From: Vitis vinifera
Taxonomy: Eukaryota; Streptophyta; Magnoliopsida; Vitales; Vitaceae
NCBI RefSeq assembly: GCF_030704535.1
Contig: NC_081807.1
Coordinates: 4,567,001-4,631,000 of the forward strand
Length of the DNA: 64,000 nucleotides
Reading direction: 5' to 3'
Of this stretch, positions 26,597 to 36,297 are shown piece by piece. Positions within the stretch are counted from its first letter, which is position 1. The number at the start of each line of letters is the position of its first letter. A program made the position numbers and the translations under genes. Under the pieces are notes generated by a model. That model saw nothing but the letters and a program-made list of their open reading frames with translations. It was not told where the DNA came from and ran no database searches.

Positions 26597-27227
26597 TAAT
26601 TAGATTTCCTTTTTGTTGATAAAAGAAATTGCACTATTGCAATCTTACACGCAAAAGACTGAGTGAAGCAACTTGGGTTTAAATTTTAACAATTGATCAA
26701 CTTAAAAGGAAAGGATGGGCAATGCCTAATTGATGCTACATGTGCAAAAATGAGGAAAAATCGGCTAATTATTTGCTTCTCCATTGTCTTTAGGCTAGTT
26801 TCCTGTGGCAAATTGTTTTATCTATTTTTGGAGTAGCTTGGGACTTGGATGATGCACTTCACCATAAGAGGAAATCTATTGAATTGCACGGATCTTTCAT
26901 GGGAAAGAAATGGAAAAAAGCTGGAGGAATGCCCCCTTGCGCTTGTTTTGGATGTTGTGGAAGGAAATAACAGGTCTTTTGAAGATCCAGAATAGTCAAA
27001 TCAAAAAATCAAATTCTATTTCATGAGTACTTTTCCAGAATGGATTAAAGTATATATTGGTGATCGTTCTTCATCAAATATTGACTTTGTTGATTGGCTT
27101 AGCTTAAAGTAAGGAAAGGGATTTTGTTTTTTGTGTTTCTCTCCATTTTAAGTGTGCCTTTGGTGGGTGTACATTGATGCGCCTTTTGCTTAGGTGTCTT
27201 TAATATACATTCACTATTTCCCTATAA

Positions 27228-27261
<34 letters not shown>

Positions 27262-29232
27262 CAACAAAGCGAAAACCCTCACTACTTAATAAACCAAATG
27301 AAAGTCAGACTCTAAAATAGAATGAGCTGTTTCTTCCATCACATCTAAATTGAATTGACGGGCGCACATTTCTACATGGGTATTTTCTGAGAGAGGGACA
27401 TATTACATTAATTTTCAGTCCTCCAATACAGCCATTGATTATCACACTAAGATTTCCAGATCATTTTCACATTTACAGACAATCAATAGGGAAACCCTGA
27501 GAAATATTTTTATTCATGAAAAATATTTTATGCTATTAACCCTTCACATTAGACAATTTTTGCAGACTAAAGCAAAAAATTGATACTAAAATAATTGAAT
27601 ATAAAAACCAGTAAGTTTTATATTACTTACATAGGGCTTGCTAAATTCATAACAGGCTGCATTACCAAGCAAGTTACAATCTCTCGAGCAATGCATCGAA
27701 CCAGGGGGCATTGAGCTTCCCGTGGCCTTAGCACCACAGCTAACAGTCCACCAATAAGCCGCTGAAGAACCTATTGAAAATCCATGAGTTAAACACCATA
27801 CAAATAGTAAAATCCATGAGCAAAAGGTCCATTCAAAGGAACACTCCACTCACACCTTGTACTCACACTCGGAAGATATCAACGCAGGATGAAGCTCCTT
27901 CGAAGCCATAAGATGATGTTTCAACCTTTCATCCCTTTCTTCAGAAGAAAGTGTTCCCATAACATCCACACCAATAGCAGCTTGGTTTCTTCTGAAAAGA
28001 TCTAGATGATTCCCTATCAAGTCAACAATATCCCTGAAACATTGATAGTCATTTGGTTAAGATGTTCCAGCAACTCAACTATGGTACACACTTAATGACA
28101 CATAACAATTTTTTTAAACAAAAAAATAAAAACAAAAGAAGAACCTTGTTAACAAATCAACAAGGTTTATCTCTTTAACCCTTCTGGAAATTTCACCAAG
28201 AACATCCATGATTACTGCACGTATCAGCTCAGGGGCCTCTCTGTCTGGTGTTATATCCGAATACCACAAATCTACCACAAAATCCTTTAGAATCTTATCA
28301 ATAAACCCACTAATAGCAGCCTCCACAATGGGAGAATCAATTTTTCTCTTCCATTTTGGCGGGGGCGGTGAAGTGGCAAGGCGTGAGTCATTCACAGACA
28401 ACTGCTTCTTTTCCAAATGAGATAGAAATGTCAGCCGAGGAACTGATCGTACCCTCCACCGGAACTCCACCTCATTAGATAAAATGCGTAATGCGGAAAC
28501 CAAAAGAATTGATATGGGTATATTCATCCACATTGATTTACTTGTATCTGCAATGAACATTAAAATAATTGAAACTCATCAGACATGAAAAGAACTGGAA
28601 GAATTGAAGGAATGTAAAAAAGGTAACTCAGAGTCTCATTCTCAAGATGGAGAAACCTCCAAAACAACTAAAACAGTCCCAATAAAAGTACCCAGGTTGA
28701 TAAATTCAGCAAATTTTCCTCACTCAAACGTTTTTTACCACCGTATGCTAGATGAAAAATATAGAAAAGAAAAGAAACCAAAGCTTTGCACCTTAAATCT
28801 TGTCAATAAAAAGGACTTCCAAAAGCACTCCATTCCTAAAATTTCCCAATAATAGAAACCAAAATTTGACATGACCAAATTTTCTCTCACAACCGCAGAA
28901 AACTCTACTCGACTCATTTACAATTCCAGGATGCAAATAGCAAGAAAGAAATACATGCCTATGTTAACAAATCAATAGTCGTAAAAAATAAACCCTAATC
29001 CCGGTAAAAAAAAAAAGTCAATTCTACAGCATCACATGACCGAAAATCATCTCAAAAGCGAGAAATAAATCAAAATAAATACAAAAGCATCGTCAATCAT
29101 CCAAAGAAAACGAATTGAATGAGACGACTTACGAGAAAGAAAATAAGAAATTGCGAAAATACACAAAGCCCACCAAACCGTTCGAAGTTTGGCCTCCTCA
29201 ATCAGATCTTGCAAAGTCTCCATCGCCTTCAT
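8528..29232 (-). CDS. PXA-PX-Nexin_C sorting nexin, 15 exons, 1024 aa
   Basis: Exons 5' to 3': 29232-29133, 28547-28145, 28033-27856, 27770-27631, 24974-24119, 23344-23244, 23119-22975, 22891-22823, 22704-22659, 21819-21371, 12288-12209, 11730-11595, 9791-9611, 8805-8723, 8635-8528. They total 3075 nt with every phase matching. The N-terminus has hydrophobic segments (about residues 17-31 and 41-54), so it is probably membrane-anchored. A PXA domain (about 104-290) includes SRRVKEINLVDLL. A long polar linker follows, then a PX domain (about 556-665) with TWFVKRRYRNFERLHRHL and LPPKRIF, and a Nexin_C domain (about 835-1000). PX domains bind phosphoinositides on endosomes; the family acts in endosomal sorting. 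It matches the Arabidopsis At2g15900 type. Intron 11 uses a GC donor (12208-12207). Intron 10 (9.1 kb) carries an L1 LINE in opposite orientation. MKAMETLQ was taken as the start; METLQ at 29223 is an alternative. Confidence 0.93.
9792..11594 (-). other. Intron 12 of the sorting nexin gene
   Basis: A 1.8 kb intron without coding sequence. Near 10770-10860 there is a stretch (tttttttaacaggaaaa... ggcctcaattcccatacactgggagtacac) that reads like an antisense LINE 3' untranslated end with its poly-A. The part near 11160-11420 is repeat-like but unassigned. Confidence 0.5.
10770..10870 (-). mobile_element. Possible LINE 3'-end fragment in intron 12
   Basis: On the minus strand the segment reads as the '...tgtactcccagtgtatgggaattgaggcccctcttttt...' type of 3' UTR that ends plant L1 elements, followed by an A-rich tail (poly-T on the plus strand at 10777-10783). 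It is short and diverged. Confidence 0.35.
12540..13420 (-). mobile_element. Degenerate LINE fragment (zf-RVT region) in intron 10
   Basis: Translated on the minus strand, 12960-12780 gives broken pieces such as KIWVAFFMWTAVWNRILTID and WCYMYKKNEG, the characteristic reverse-transcriptase-associated zinc-binding segment at the C-terminus of plant L1 ORF2. Stops and frameshifts are frequent. It lies immediately left of the near-intact LINE but in the opposite orientation, so it is an independent older insertion. Confidence 0.55.
13640..16095 (+). pseudogene. LINE ORF1 (DUF4283-like), interrupted by one frameshift
   Basis: The first part (13640-14257, 205 codons) ends at a TAA. The frame that continues (from about 14230, through EERVITVVPISARNG, to 16095) completes the product, so a single 1-bp indel between about 14225 and 14255 splits it. 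The conserved block around RRWSP..., WIELRGLPFHLWSEVHLKK and IDWRTLKLFDLS resembles the DUF4283 region of plant L1 ORF1 proteins, which act as nucleic-acid-binding partners of the LINE RNA. The C-terminal half is Ser/Pro/Lys-rich and low in complexity, and no CCHC knuckle was seen. ORF1 ends 43 bases before the ORF2 ATG. Confidence 0.8.
16139..19798 (+). pseudogene. LINE ORF2: endonuclease-reverse transcriptase with one in-frame stop
   Basis: The frame from ATG 16139 runs 1219 codons to TAG 19796-19798, broken only by a TAG at 19661-19663 (codon 1175). Domains in order: an apurinic-type endonuclease/exonuclease/phosphatase domain (N-terminal MKIISWNTRGLG, IQETK, and a SDHWP histidine motif near residue 224), then a reverse transcriptase (KAPGPDGFT, FRPISL, DFEKAYDHVSW, GLRQGDPLSP and the catalytic FADD near residue 686), then the C-terminal zf-RVT segment (ICKLCMKHGETVDHLFLHC). 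It copies LINE RNA into DNA at nicked target sites. The premature TAG removes only the last ~45 residues. An upstream in-frame GTG at 16130 is not needed as a start. Confidence 0.92.
19940..20810 (-). other. Intron 10 DNA between LINE insertions
   Basis: Unique-looking AT-rich intron sequence with an (ATAA)n run at about 20205-20223. No coding sequence is supported. Confidence 0.5.
20810..21170 (+). mobile_element. 5'-truncated LINE 3' end fragment
   Basis: The sequence opens in frame with LFCGKKRKK...WKSIPLYIFW and then IWKERNRLAF, the typical C-terminal end of plant L1 ORF2. A 10-base G run (20914-20923), the 3' UTR (ttcctgtatgctttgcggctc) and a short A-rich tail at about 21159-21168 follow. 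It is from a different subfamily than the full-length LINE upstream and is severely 5'-truncated. Confidence 0.6.
25785..25995 (-). mobile_element. Possible LINE 3'-end fragment
   Basis: On the minus strand the segment ends with ...aatatgtttgtttatgatt followed by an A run (plus-strand poly-T at 25783-25791). This pattern matches the 3' UTR and tail of plant L1 elements. Short and unsupported by coding sequence. Confidence 0.3.
26533..26596. repeat. (TC)n microsatellite
   Basis: About 32 TC dinucleotide units with one interruption (tctcctctct near 26584), within sorting nexin intron 4. On the transcribed strand it reads (GA)n. Confidence 0.95.
26640..27227 (+). mobile_element. Degenerate LINE 3' fragment (zf-RVT region)
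   Basis: The plus-strand translation shows CYMCKNEEKSANYLLLHC near 26728, followed by a frame-shifted LFWMLWKE segment near 26945. Both are hallmarks of the ORF2 C-terminus of plant L1 elements. Several stops and frameshifts are present. The 3' UTR resembles the other fragments, and the (AAT)n run at 27228-27260 probably grew from its tail. Confidence 0.6.
27228..27260. repeat. (AAT)n microsatellite
   Basis: Eleven AAT units directly at the 3' end of the LINE fragment, within sorting nexin intron 4. Confidence 0.95.
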
Positions 29233-29530
29233 CTTCCCAAACCCTAGTATTCACCTATGAAACAGAAGATTCTATCTCAAAGAAGCACCAATTAAAAATC
29301 TAAAAATCATCCGCGTTTCAGTTTCAAGATGAAGAATAGAATTGAAAAGTGGGGTTTCTTCGTTGGCCAAAATAGAAGGTGATGACCTGAAATTTCTTAG
29401 TTTCCTCAGGCGAGAGAAAGAGAGAAAATGCAAGAAAATACGTGGGAAAAAGGAAGACTTGTCGTTACTCGTTAGGAAAAGTCTGTCGAAGTTTGGGAAG
29501 TAAATGACGGATTTACCCTTTTTATTTTGT
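29233..29530 (-). promoter_or_regulatory. 5' UTR and proximal promoter of the sorting nexin gene
   Basis: The ~290 bases upstream of the ATG at 29232 have clearly higher GC content than the AT-rich DNA beyond 29530, as expected for leader plus promoter. No clear TATA box was identified on the minus strand. Confidence 0.45.
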
Positions 29531-29740
29531 GTATATAAATGTAAATTATGGAATCTAACACCTGTCATTGTTTGTAAATTAATGACCAGTATGATCATAG
29601 AAAACAACTTTTTGAATTAAAAAAAAATGTGAACATTTTAATAATTGAAAAAATAAATTATTTAATAATAGCCGTGAGATTTGTTTTTATATTTTTATTT
29701 ATACATTTTAAAAAGTTTCAAAATATTTTGGCATGGTGCT

Positions 29741-29940
29741 TTTGTGAGTGATTATAGAAATCGTTTATAACATTTTCAAGAATATGTTTCATGGTGATTT
29801 TAAAAAGCGTTTTTAATCTAAAAAGTGTTTTTTTTAAAAAAAATTAAAAAAAAAATTTAGAAAACATTTCTAACACTTAAATAATAAAAAATTTTAAGTA
29901 TTAAAAATATAAAAAAAGTTTTCTATAATCACTATCAAAC
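29741..29940. mobile_element. MITE family 2, element A
   Basis: Noncoding ~200 bp segment bounded by inverted repeats: TTTGTGAGTGATTATAGAA at the left and TTCTATAATCACTATCAAA at the right (2-3 mismatches). The 'ACGGATTCTAAG' that follows resembles the 'CGGGTTCTAAG' after element B. Confidence 0.6.
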
Positions 29941-29957
29941 GGATTCTAAGAGTGCAT

Positions 29958-30061
29958 TTGGTAGTGATTTAGAAAACGTTTTAAATATTTCTAATGATTA
30001 AATGATAAAAAATTTCAAGTATTAAAAATATTATATGCGTTTCCTAAAATCAGTATCAAAC
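29958..30061. mobile_element. MITE family 2, element B
   Basis: A ~100 bp noncoding element with inverted ends TTTGGTAGTGATTTAGAAAACG and CGTTTCCTAAAATCAGTATCAAA, and the same interior AATTTCAAGTATTAAAAATA motif as element A next to it. The two may be parts of one composite insertion. Confidence 0.55.
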
Positions 30062-31600
30062 GGGTTCTAAGTATTTGGTAAATTTCAGGAAATAATTTTA
30101 AAAATACAAAAAAAATCATTTATGTGTTGAAAATTCACTTATAGTGTTTTCTAGGAAAAAGTAAGTGATTCTCATAAAAACACCATAACATAAAACACTT
30201 CCACTAAAAACACTTCAAGTAAAAATATCGTTAAATCGTACTCTTTATATTAAAAATAATAATGGAGGTGAATAAAAATATCCCATGAAAAAAATTATTT
30301 ATAAAATAAATTTATTTTATTTCTAATAAATAATTTAAATATCCAATAAATAGAAAATTAATAATTTCTTATTCTTGTGTCTTATTTTAATGTTTTAAAC
30401 ATGTTCTTTACTTAAATTATTTCTAATAATAAATATATGATTATGAAAAAAAAAACATCATAAAATTAGAGAAAGGAGGTTAATAAGGAGATTGAAAAAA
30501 AAAAGTATTATAAATATGTAATATTAATAATTTGTCTTTTTTTATAATTTATTATAAGATTGAAAAAAACAATTATATGTATCATTTTTAATGTTGAAAA
30601 GGAAATTAAATATCAATTAATAGTAGACAAGCTTAATTTAATTTTGTATAGAATGTTTTGGTCATGGAAAGAAAAATAGGAAATATATATTTTTTTTTCC
30701 ATTTAATTTACATGGAAAGTAAAAAGAAAAAGAAAAATAAAATATAGTGAAACTATTTCATTACATATTTTGAAATTCTTGATTTTTTAAATAGAAAAAA
30801 AATTATATAAATATGAAAATTATATTAAAAAAATGCATTAAATTTAAATTTATTTTTTGTTTTTCTTTTTTTTATTCTCCACTTTTCTTTTTTGTCACAC
30901 TTTTTATATCCAAATAGGGCATAGTGCTTTAAAACGAGTAAGTAATATTTTTCATGAAAATAATTATTATTACACTAAAATTCATTTGATTGTTAGATTG
31001 AATAGGCTTGAACTTATTTGGCTTATCTTAAACATCCCAAGTTGATGGATCCCAATAATCATATTTTGTATATTTGGAAATACCTCTAAAATTCCAACGG
31101 AAGAAAGATGTGATGATGAGTTGTGGGAAGAAAGTAGAATTTGATTGCTAAATTAAAATTTTTAACTATAAATATACACTTCATTAAAACATCAAAAAAT
31201 AATTTTATCCATTTTTAAATACCTTTTTCTATTTTTTAAATAATTTCATCATTTTTAAATCAAATTATTTCATGTAAACATGTCCATATACAATTGATTT
31301 CCAATTTTCTTATTCATGCATGTAATTGATAAATGGACAAAACCTTCGATGGTATTTTTACCTATTTTATGATATTTAACAAAAAAAAAATGTACCTATA
31401 AAAATGTCCATGTATATACTAAAAAATGTGTCATAAAAATCATGATTACAATTTTTAAGGTAACATACACGTTCATTTAATAATAATAATAATAATAAAA
31501 GAAGTCGTATTGATGTTCTTGAAACATAAAATTGTTAGGAAGAATGAATTAAGATTGGTATGGGGTTTGAGGATAACTTAATACACCTAGATGTCTACAT
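30062..31600. other. AT-rich intergenic DNA
   Basis: Very AT-rich with many homopolymer runs and an (AAT)n run near 31481-31498. No gene was seen on either strand. Confidence 0.5.
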
Positions 31601-32765
31601 TAAGCATTTTGCAATTCTTTGTAACCCTCAAACTAATTGTCACTTTTATGGGTTTATGAGAAGTTCGGGTGATTCCTCCAAACCATATTGCATGTATTCA
31701 AGCATGGGTTGCCTTGTCTTGCATGCACATTCACACTATAAAATAAGGATCATAGAGCAAGGGTTGCCTTGTCTTGCATGTACATCCCCACTATAAAACA
31801 AGGATTGTAGGATGTTCTTTAAGTGTATACTCTCCTAAATTATAGATGGAACTACTTTGAATTATTAATGAAACTTCATTGGTAGCACTCAATTTTGTGG
31901 TTTTCAACTCTTCCACCCTTCTTGCAAATGTCAATGTTTTAGTTTGCAACGCGTGATTTAGGTCAATTGAATACATTCCTTCATTTATGGAGATGTTTGA
32001 TACAACATTCATATTTTTCTTTCCTATCCTCTTTTCTACCAAGGGATTATCTTAACTCTTGGCTATGCCAACAACATAATCCAAAAATTGGAATGCTTAT
32101 TTAGTGCTCTTACTTGGGAATTTTCCTCCATATAAGTCTCTAACATTTGTTTCATCTGAGGTAGCATTCCCTTATAAAATATTGGAGACCAATATCCAAT
32201 TGTCGAATATATGGTGTGAGCATACTCTAAAGATTCCCTTGAATCTTTTCTAACAAGTGAAGAATTTTTCTCTATCTTTAGCCATAAAGTTCAACATCTC
32301 TTTGGGGTATTGGTTCTTTGGCTAGAAAGAACTTGTGCAAAAAGTTAGTCTCCAAGTATTCCAATTTCTTATACTTTATTATCTTGAGGTGTTGAACCAC
32401 ATTTTTACATTGTCTTATAAAGAGAGAGGAAACAACTTCATTCTCATAAGATCCAATGTAACTTTAACATCTTGGAAGGTGAAATAGATCTATTCCAAGT
32501 CCTTAATATGAATGTATGGATTCTCACATTCGATGCCTCTTACTATTGGTAGCAATTGCAGTATATGTGGTCTAATAAAAAAATCTTCTGCAAAATCTCT
32601 TTCCCAACCAACTTGCATATGCAAAAAGCAATAATGTCCACTTTCCACCAAAGAAATTGCCAAAACTAATTGACGGTCTAATTAAAGCAAAATTAACCTA
32701 TTAACTGCAATCAATCCTTCCAATTGAAGCACTTGCAATCCTTAGTAACAATGCCACTTTTGTTG
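31600..32765 (-). mobile_element. Decayed Ty3/gypsy gag fragment with primer-binding site
   Basis: Minus-strand translation across frames shows gypsy gag landmarks in order. PHILQLLPIVRGIE...ENPYIHIKDLE (near 32560-32480) comes first, then FTFQDVKVTLDLMRMKLFP, LNFMAKDREKFFTC, and a late WRNHPNFS near 31680. Stops and frameshifts are numerous. The bases 32737-32756 read TGGCATTGTTACTAAGGATT on the minus strand, a mutated version of the primer-binding region of Athila-like plant gypsy elements. Elements of this group package RNA with gag; this copy is dead. Its LTR, if present, would lie to the right of 32765. Confidence 0.7.
31706..31808. repeat. Tandem 55-bp repeat within the gypsy remnant
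   Basis: GGGTTGCCTTGTCTTGCATG begins at 31706 and again at 31761. The following ~28 bases (ACATTCACACTATAAAATAAGGAT versus ACATCCCCACTATAAAACAAGGAT type) are also alike. The two units differ by a few transitions. Confidence 0.8.
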
Positions 32766-34160
32766 GACTTAGGGTTAGTGTTGTGTTGTTATCATGGACT
32801 TGATTTATAAAACCAAGACAATAACTTATGTTCCTTGCCCCCTCAACCCCCCCTCCCTTGCGCTTACCCCAATCCCCTAGAAAAACCCTTCTATATAGCG
32901 TAGTAGTTTGATCGATCAAACTAAAATTGAGGGCTAATTTATCCTACTCTAAATTAAATCAAAGAAATGGTTTTTATAACTATAAATCAATTAAAATGAA
33001 CTTAGAAAATCAATTAATGGTATAATAGATTATATGAGAGATAACTATTCAGAGTAGGCTACACTCTTTAAGTTCTAGTAATGTTTATTCACGTTTTATT
33101 TCACCAAATTGAACATGTTACTCATCTCAAGTGTTGATATGAGGAGGTTATACATTTTTTATTAAATTATTCATCAGTGAATCAAACTATGATAGTAAGC
33201 ATTCACTAAACCCAACAAGCATCATATATTCTTTGTCTTGATAAACTTACAAAGAGTTTTGATTCTTTTAATAGGTTAATTTCATTCATTTCCTCAAGTT
33301 ATGACAAAATATACATAATCCTTATTGGTTTAAAATTTCATCAAATATCTTCGTTAGACATTTTCATTTGTTATTTTCACTCATCTTTCTTCTCATTCAA
33401 ATATGTCTCGTAGATACATTCACCTCTTTTAGGATCCCTTATGAGTTGCACCTTTTTTATATATCAATGATGAATTTTAGCGATTCATGATCGACCAACA
33501 TATTTAGGAAGAAAAAAAAGACAAAAAATAAATAAAAATTCTATTGACCTAAATAGAGAGATCAAATTGACAAAATGTACCATATCTTTTAAAAAACAAT
33601 AATGTAACAACCCTTGTATTTATCATCCCCTTCGATTTCAAATTTAAATTCCTAAATAACTCAAAAATCACTAAAATCATGTTTTTATCTTTTATTTATT
33701 ATTGCTAAATCAAACAATTATTCATCTTATCAACTTCTTTAAAATGTAACCATAACCTCATCCCACGAACTACATAATCACAAAAAAAAAAAAAAAAAAG
33801 AACATCAACAAATTGAATTGAATTAAAATTTTAACAAATATCATGAAGAACTTAAGTTTAAATTTTGATAAATATTATCACAAAGAAACTTATGCGGTTC
33901 TTCTATTAGGATAGAAGAAGAAAGATATTCACATTCATCTAACTAGCAAACACTAATCCTAACCCTCCTTCTACTAACCACAATATAACTCGAAAATCTC
34001 AAATAATCTTGGATTCTTTGTCTCTCATTTAACTATCATTGTCAAGGGCTTTTGCCTTCACTCAATTTTTTAAGTGAATGATTATGAGATTGTGACGAAA
34101 CATTAGCCAAGTACTTCAGTTTAAAAAAAATAAAAATAAAGGAAAAATGGATGTTTTATG
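32766..34160. other. AT-rich intergenic DNA, possibly gypsy LTR remnant
   Basis: No gene was found. Position next to the primer-binding site suggests that the first part belongs to the decayed gypsy LTR, but LTR ends could not be defined. There is a poly-A run at about 33781-33799. Confidence 0.4.
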
Positions 34161-34163
34161 AGC

Positions 34164-35010
34164 AGTGTTTTAAAAACCGATCCTACTGCCGGCTAGTCCA
34201 GTCGGTCACCAATTTGATCCGATTAGTCTGTTTGAGTCTAGCGGCCTTTGAACCAGCGTCGAACCGCCAGAACCGACAATCAGACCGATGAATTAGCTGA
34301 CTCGGCTAGTTTTGGGTGAACTGAACGGTTCAAAAAATCCCCTTCTCTTTCCCCCACTTCCAACTCCAGCCTCAACCACCGAGCTCCTTCTACTCCCAAC
34401 GTGCGCCTTCGGCCTCAACCGCCCCCTCCCCCTCCCACATCCTTCTTCTATTCCTAGCGTGCCCCTCCACCTCCATCCCCCAACCTTCTTCCTCTTCTGC
34501 CACTACGACACTGCCCCTCTACCCCTCCTCTTTCATTTTTCAGTTGTCCCTTACTTCTCCATCGATTTATTTATTTATTTTACCGTATTAGTTCATATCC
34601 ATTATTATTTATTTTATTATTTATTATTTATTATTTATTTTTTTAACTTTATGATTTTTAAAACATGTGATTTTAATTTAAATTATTAAAAACATTATAA
34701 TTTAAAATAAAATTCTAATTTTAAAATAAGTTTTTAATCTAAAAATAAATTTAAAATTTTCTAATTTTAAACTAAAATTCTGATTTTAATTTTAATTTAG
34801 AATTTGAAACTAATTTTTTTATTTTCAAATAAATTTATGATTTTCTAATAAAATTTTAATTTTTAAGTAGTATATAAATTATTATTTTTATTTTTATAAT
34901 TATTTTTAATTTTAATAATATATAAATTATATATTTATGACGTCATCGATTTGACCCTCTAGTCAAACCGGTGAACCGTGAACTAGTATCTTTTCTGGTT
35001 CAATTTTTTT
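34164..35010. mobile_element. Candidate transposable element with GC-rich 'gaaccgg'-type ends
   Basis: The left end (AGTGTTTTAAAAACCGATCC..., then several ccggc/aaccgcc/accgac motifs) and the right end (ATGACGTCATCGATTTGACC..., AAACCGGTGAACCGTGAAC, TCTGGTTCAATTTT) are rich in ACCG/CGGT motifs. They flank a proline/leucine-coding-like C-rich tract and a very AT-rich core. This layout is typical of a repeated noncoding plant element. The 125-codon frame inside (34312-34689) is low in complexity and not called as a gene. Confidence 0.45.
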
Positions 35011-35885
35011 TTTTTTGGGAGGGAGGGGGTTTGAGGAAAAAGAATTGAAAAAGAGAAAAAAAAAAAAATCTCGTATCTATGATTTTTTTTGGGGAATCTT
35101 GATAAAAAGATGATGAAACTGTTTGGAAATGTTTTTGAATGCTTATTTTTAAAATTTGTTTTTAAGTTAAAAAATAAAAAACAACATTTTAGAATTTTAC
35201 TAAAATAAGGGTGTTTGGCAAATTGTTTTTAAAAATAAAAAAACAAAAAACTTGTTTAAACAAATTGTTTTCTAAATAAATTTTCTATTTTGATTTTATA
35301 AAAATATTATAAATTAAATTTAATTCAACTCTTATTAAAAATGAAATTAGTTTTAAAATTTATTAATAAATTAAACAATAAATAGTTTTTAGTATAAAAA
35401 ATGGATTGTAATGTTATAATAAAATTAGAAATTATATATATATTTTTAAATATGTTTTAAAAATAATTTTTAGTGTTTTATTTTTAATTATTCTACTTAT
35501 TTATATAATTATTTTTTAAAACAATCCTTAAAAAATAAATAAAAATAATATAAAACAATTAAAAGATGCTTTTTAAAAGGACATTGTTTTCCATTCTTAA
35601 AAATAAAAAACAAAAAATAATTTTTGATTATCAAATGTGTCTTCCTACTTTTTTATTTTTTCTAAAGAATAGAAAACTATTATTAAGACAATTACCAAAC
35701 GAATCAATTCAATTTTTTTTCTTCAAAATTTCTAACATTCCTAATTAATTAAAGTAGATTTTCTGTCATTTTCAAAATTTGAGTGGGCCATTAGCCCACT
35801 TTGGCTGCGCCATGGTGGAGCCCGAAGGTACCACATGAAAATCCTTGGATAAATGACCCATTACCCACAAACCATCTTTTAATGT
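35011..35885. other. AT-rich intergenic DNA with a MITE-like element
   Basis: Contains a poly-T/poly-G tract (35007-35030) and the family 3 element at 35211-35701. No gene was seen. GC content rises after 35780 towards the MEE14 promoter. Confidence 0.45.
35211..35701. mobile_element. MITE-like family 3, element A
   Basis: The left end GTGTTTGGCAAATTGTTTTT and the right end AAGACAATTACCAAACG are imperfect inverted repeats around an AT-rich, noncoding core with many 'aaaacaattaaaagatg' type motifs. A similar core occurs at about 59235-59540. Confidence 0.4.
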
Positions 35886-36297
35886 AAGCCCATAATGGGC
35901 CAGCCGGTATTACATGCAAAAACCCAAAAAGCAAAAAGCGAAAAACCATGGGCCCAAAGAAGCCCATGGACCCACTGGTTTTTTCCCACCGTTTTCAACT
36001 GTTCCGCCACAATCCAGTTGCCAAAAAGAGAAAGGATAAGGTCACTAGGGAGGGCACCACTACTCTCACCGCCACCACCATCAAACAGATCACCGCAATT
36101 CGTCCGTCACCTACTCAAAGCGTCACAGCCCTGACACTATCCTCAATAAATTCAAAAAATCTGAAAAAAATAAAATAAAATAAAATATCTTGGTCTTATC
36201 CGCTTGGTTCTCCGCCCTATAAGAAACAGAGCAATTCCTCTTATCTTTGAGAATTCACTCTGGTTTTTCTCAAATTTGCGTTCTGCGATTTAATTCA
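35886..36297 (+). promoter_or_regulatory. Promoter and 5' UTR of MEE14
   Basis: A GC-richer block precedes the ATG at 36298. CTATAAGA at 36218-36225 is a plausible TATA box about 75 bases upstream of the start codon. Open frames of 76-79 codons at 35895-36178 have no recognisable domain and are probably chance. Confidence 0.45.

Larger units (their letters stand above)
24983..27630 (-). other. Intron 4 of the sorting nexin gene
   Basis: A 2.65 kb intron containing a LINE relic, a long TC microsatellite and an AAT microsatellite. The rest is AT-rich with no supported coding sequence. Confidence 0.6.

Noticed and set aside
35895-36178. 76-79 codon frames upstream of MEE14
   Set aside because: They overlap each other in different frames, lie in the promoter and have no domain; probably chance.
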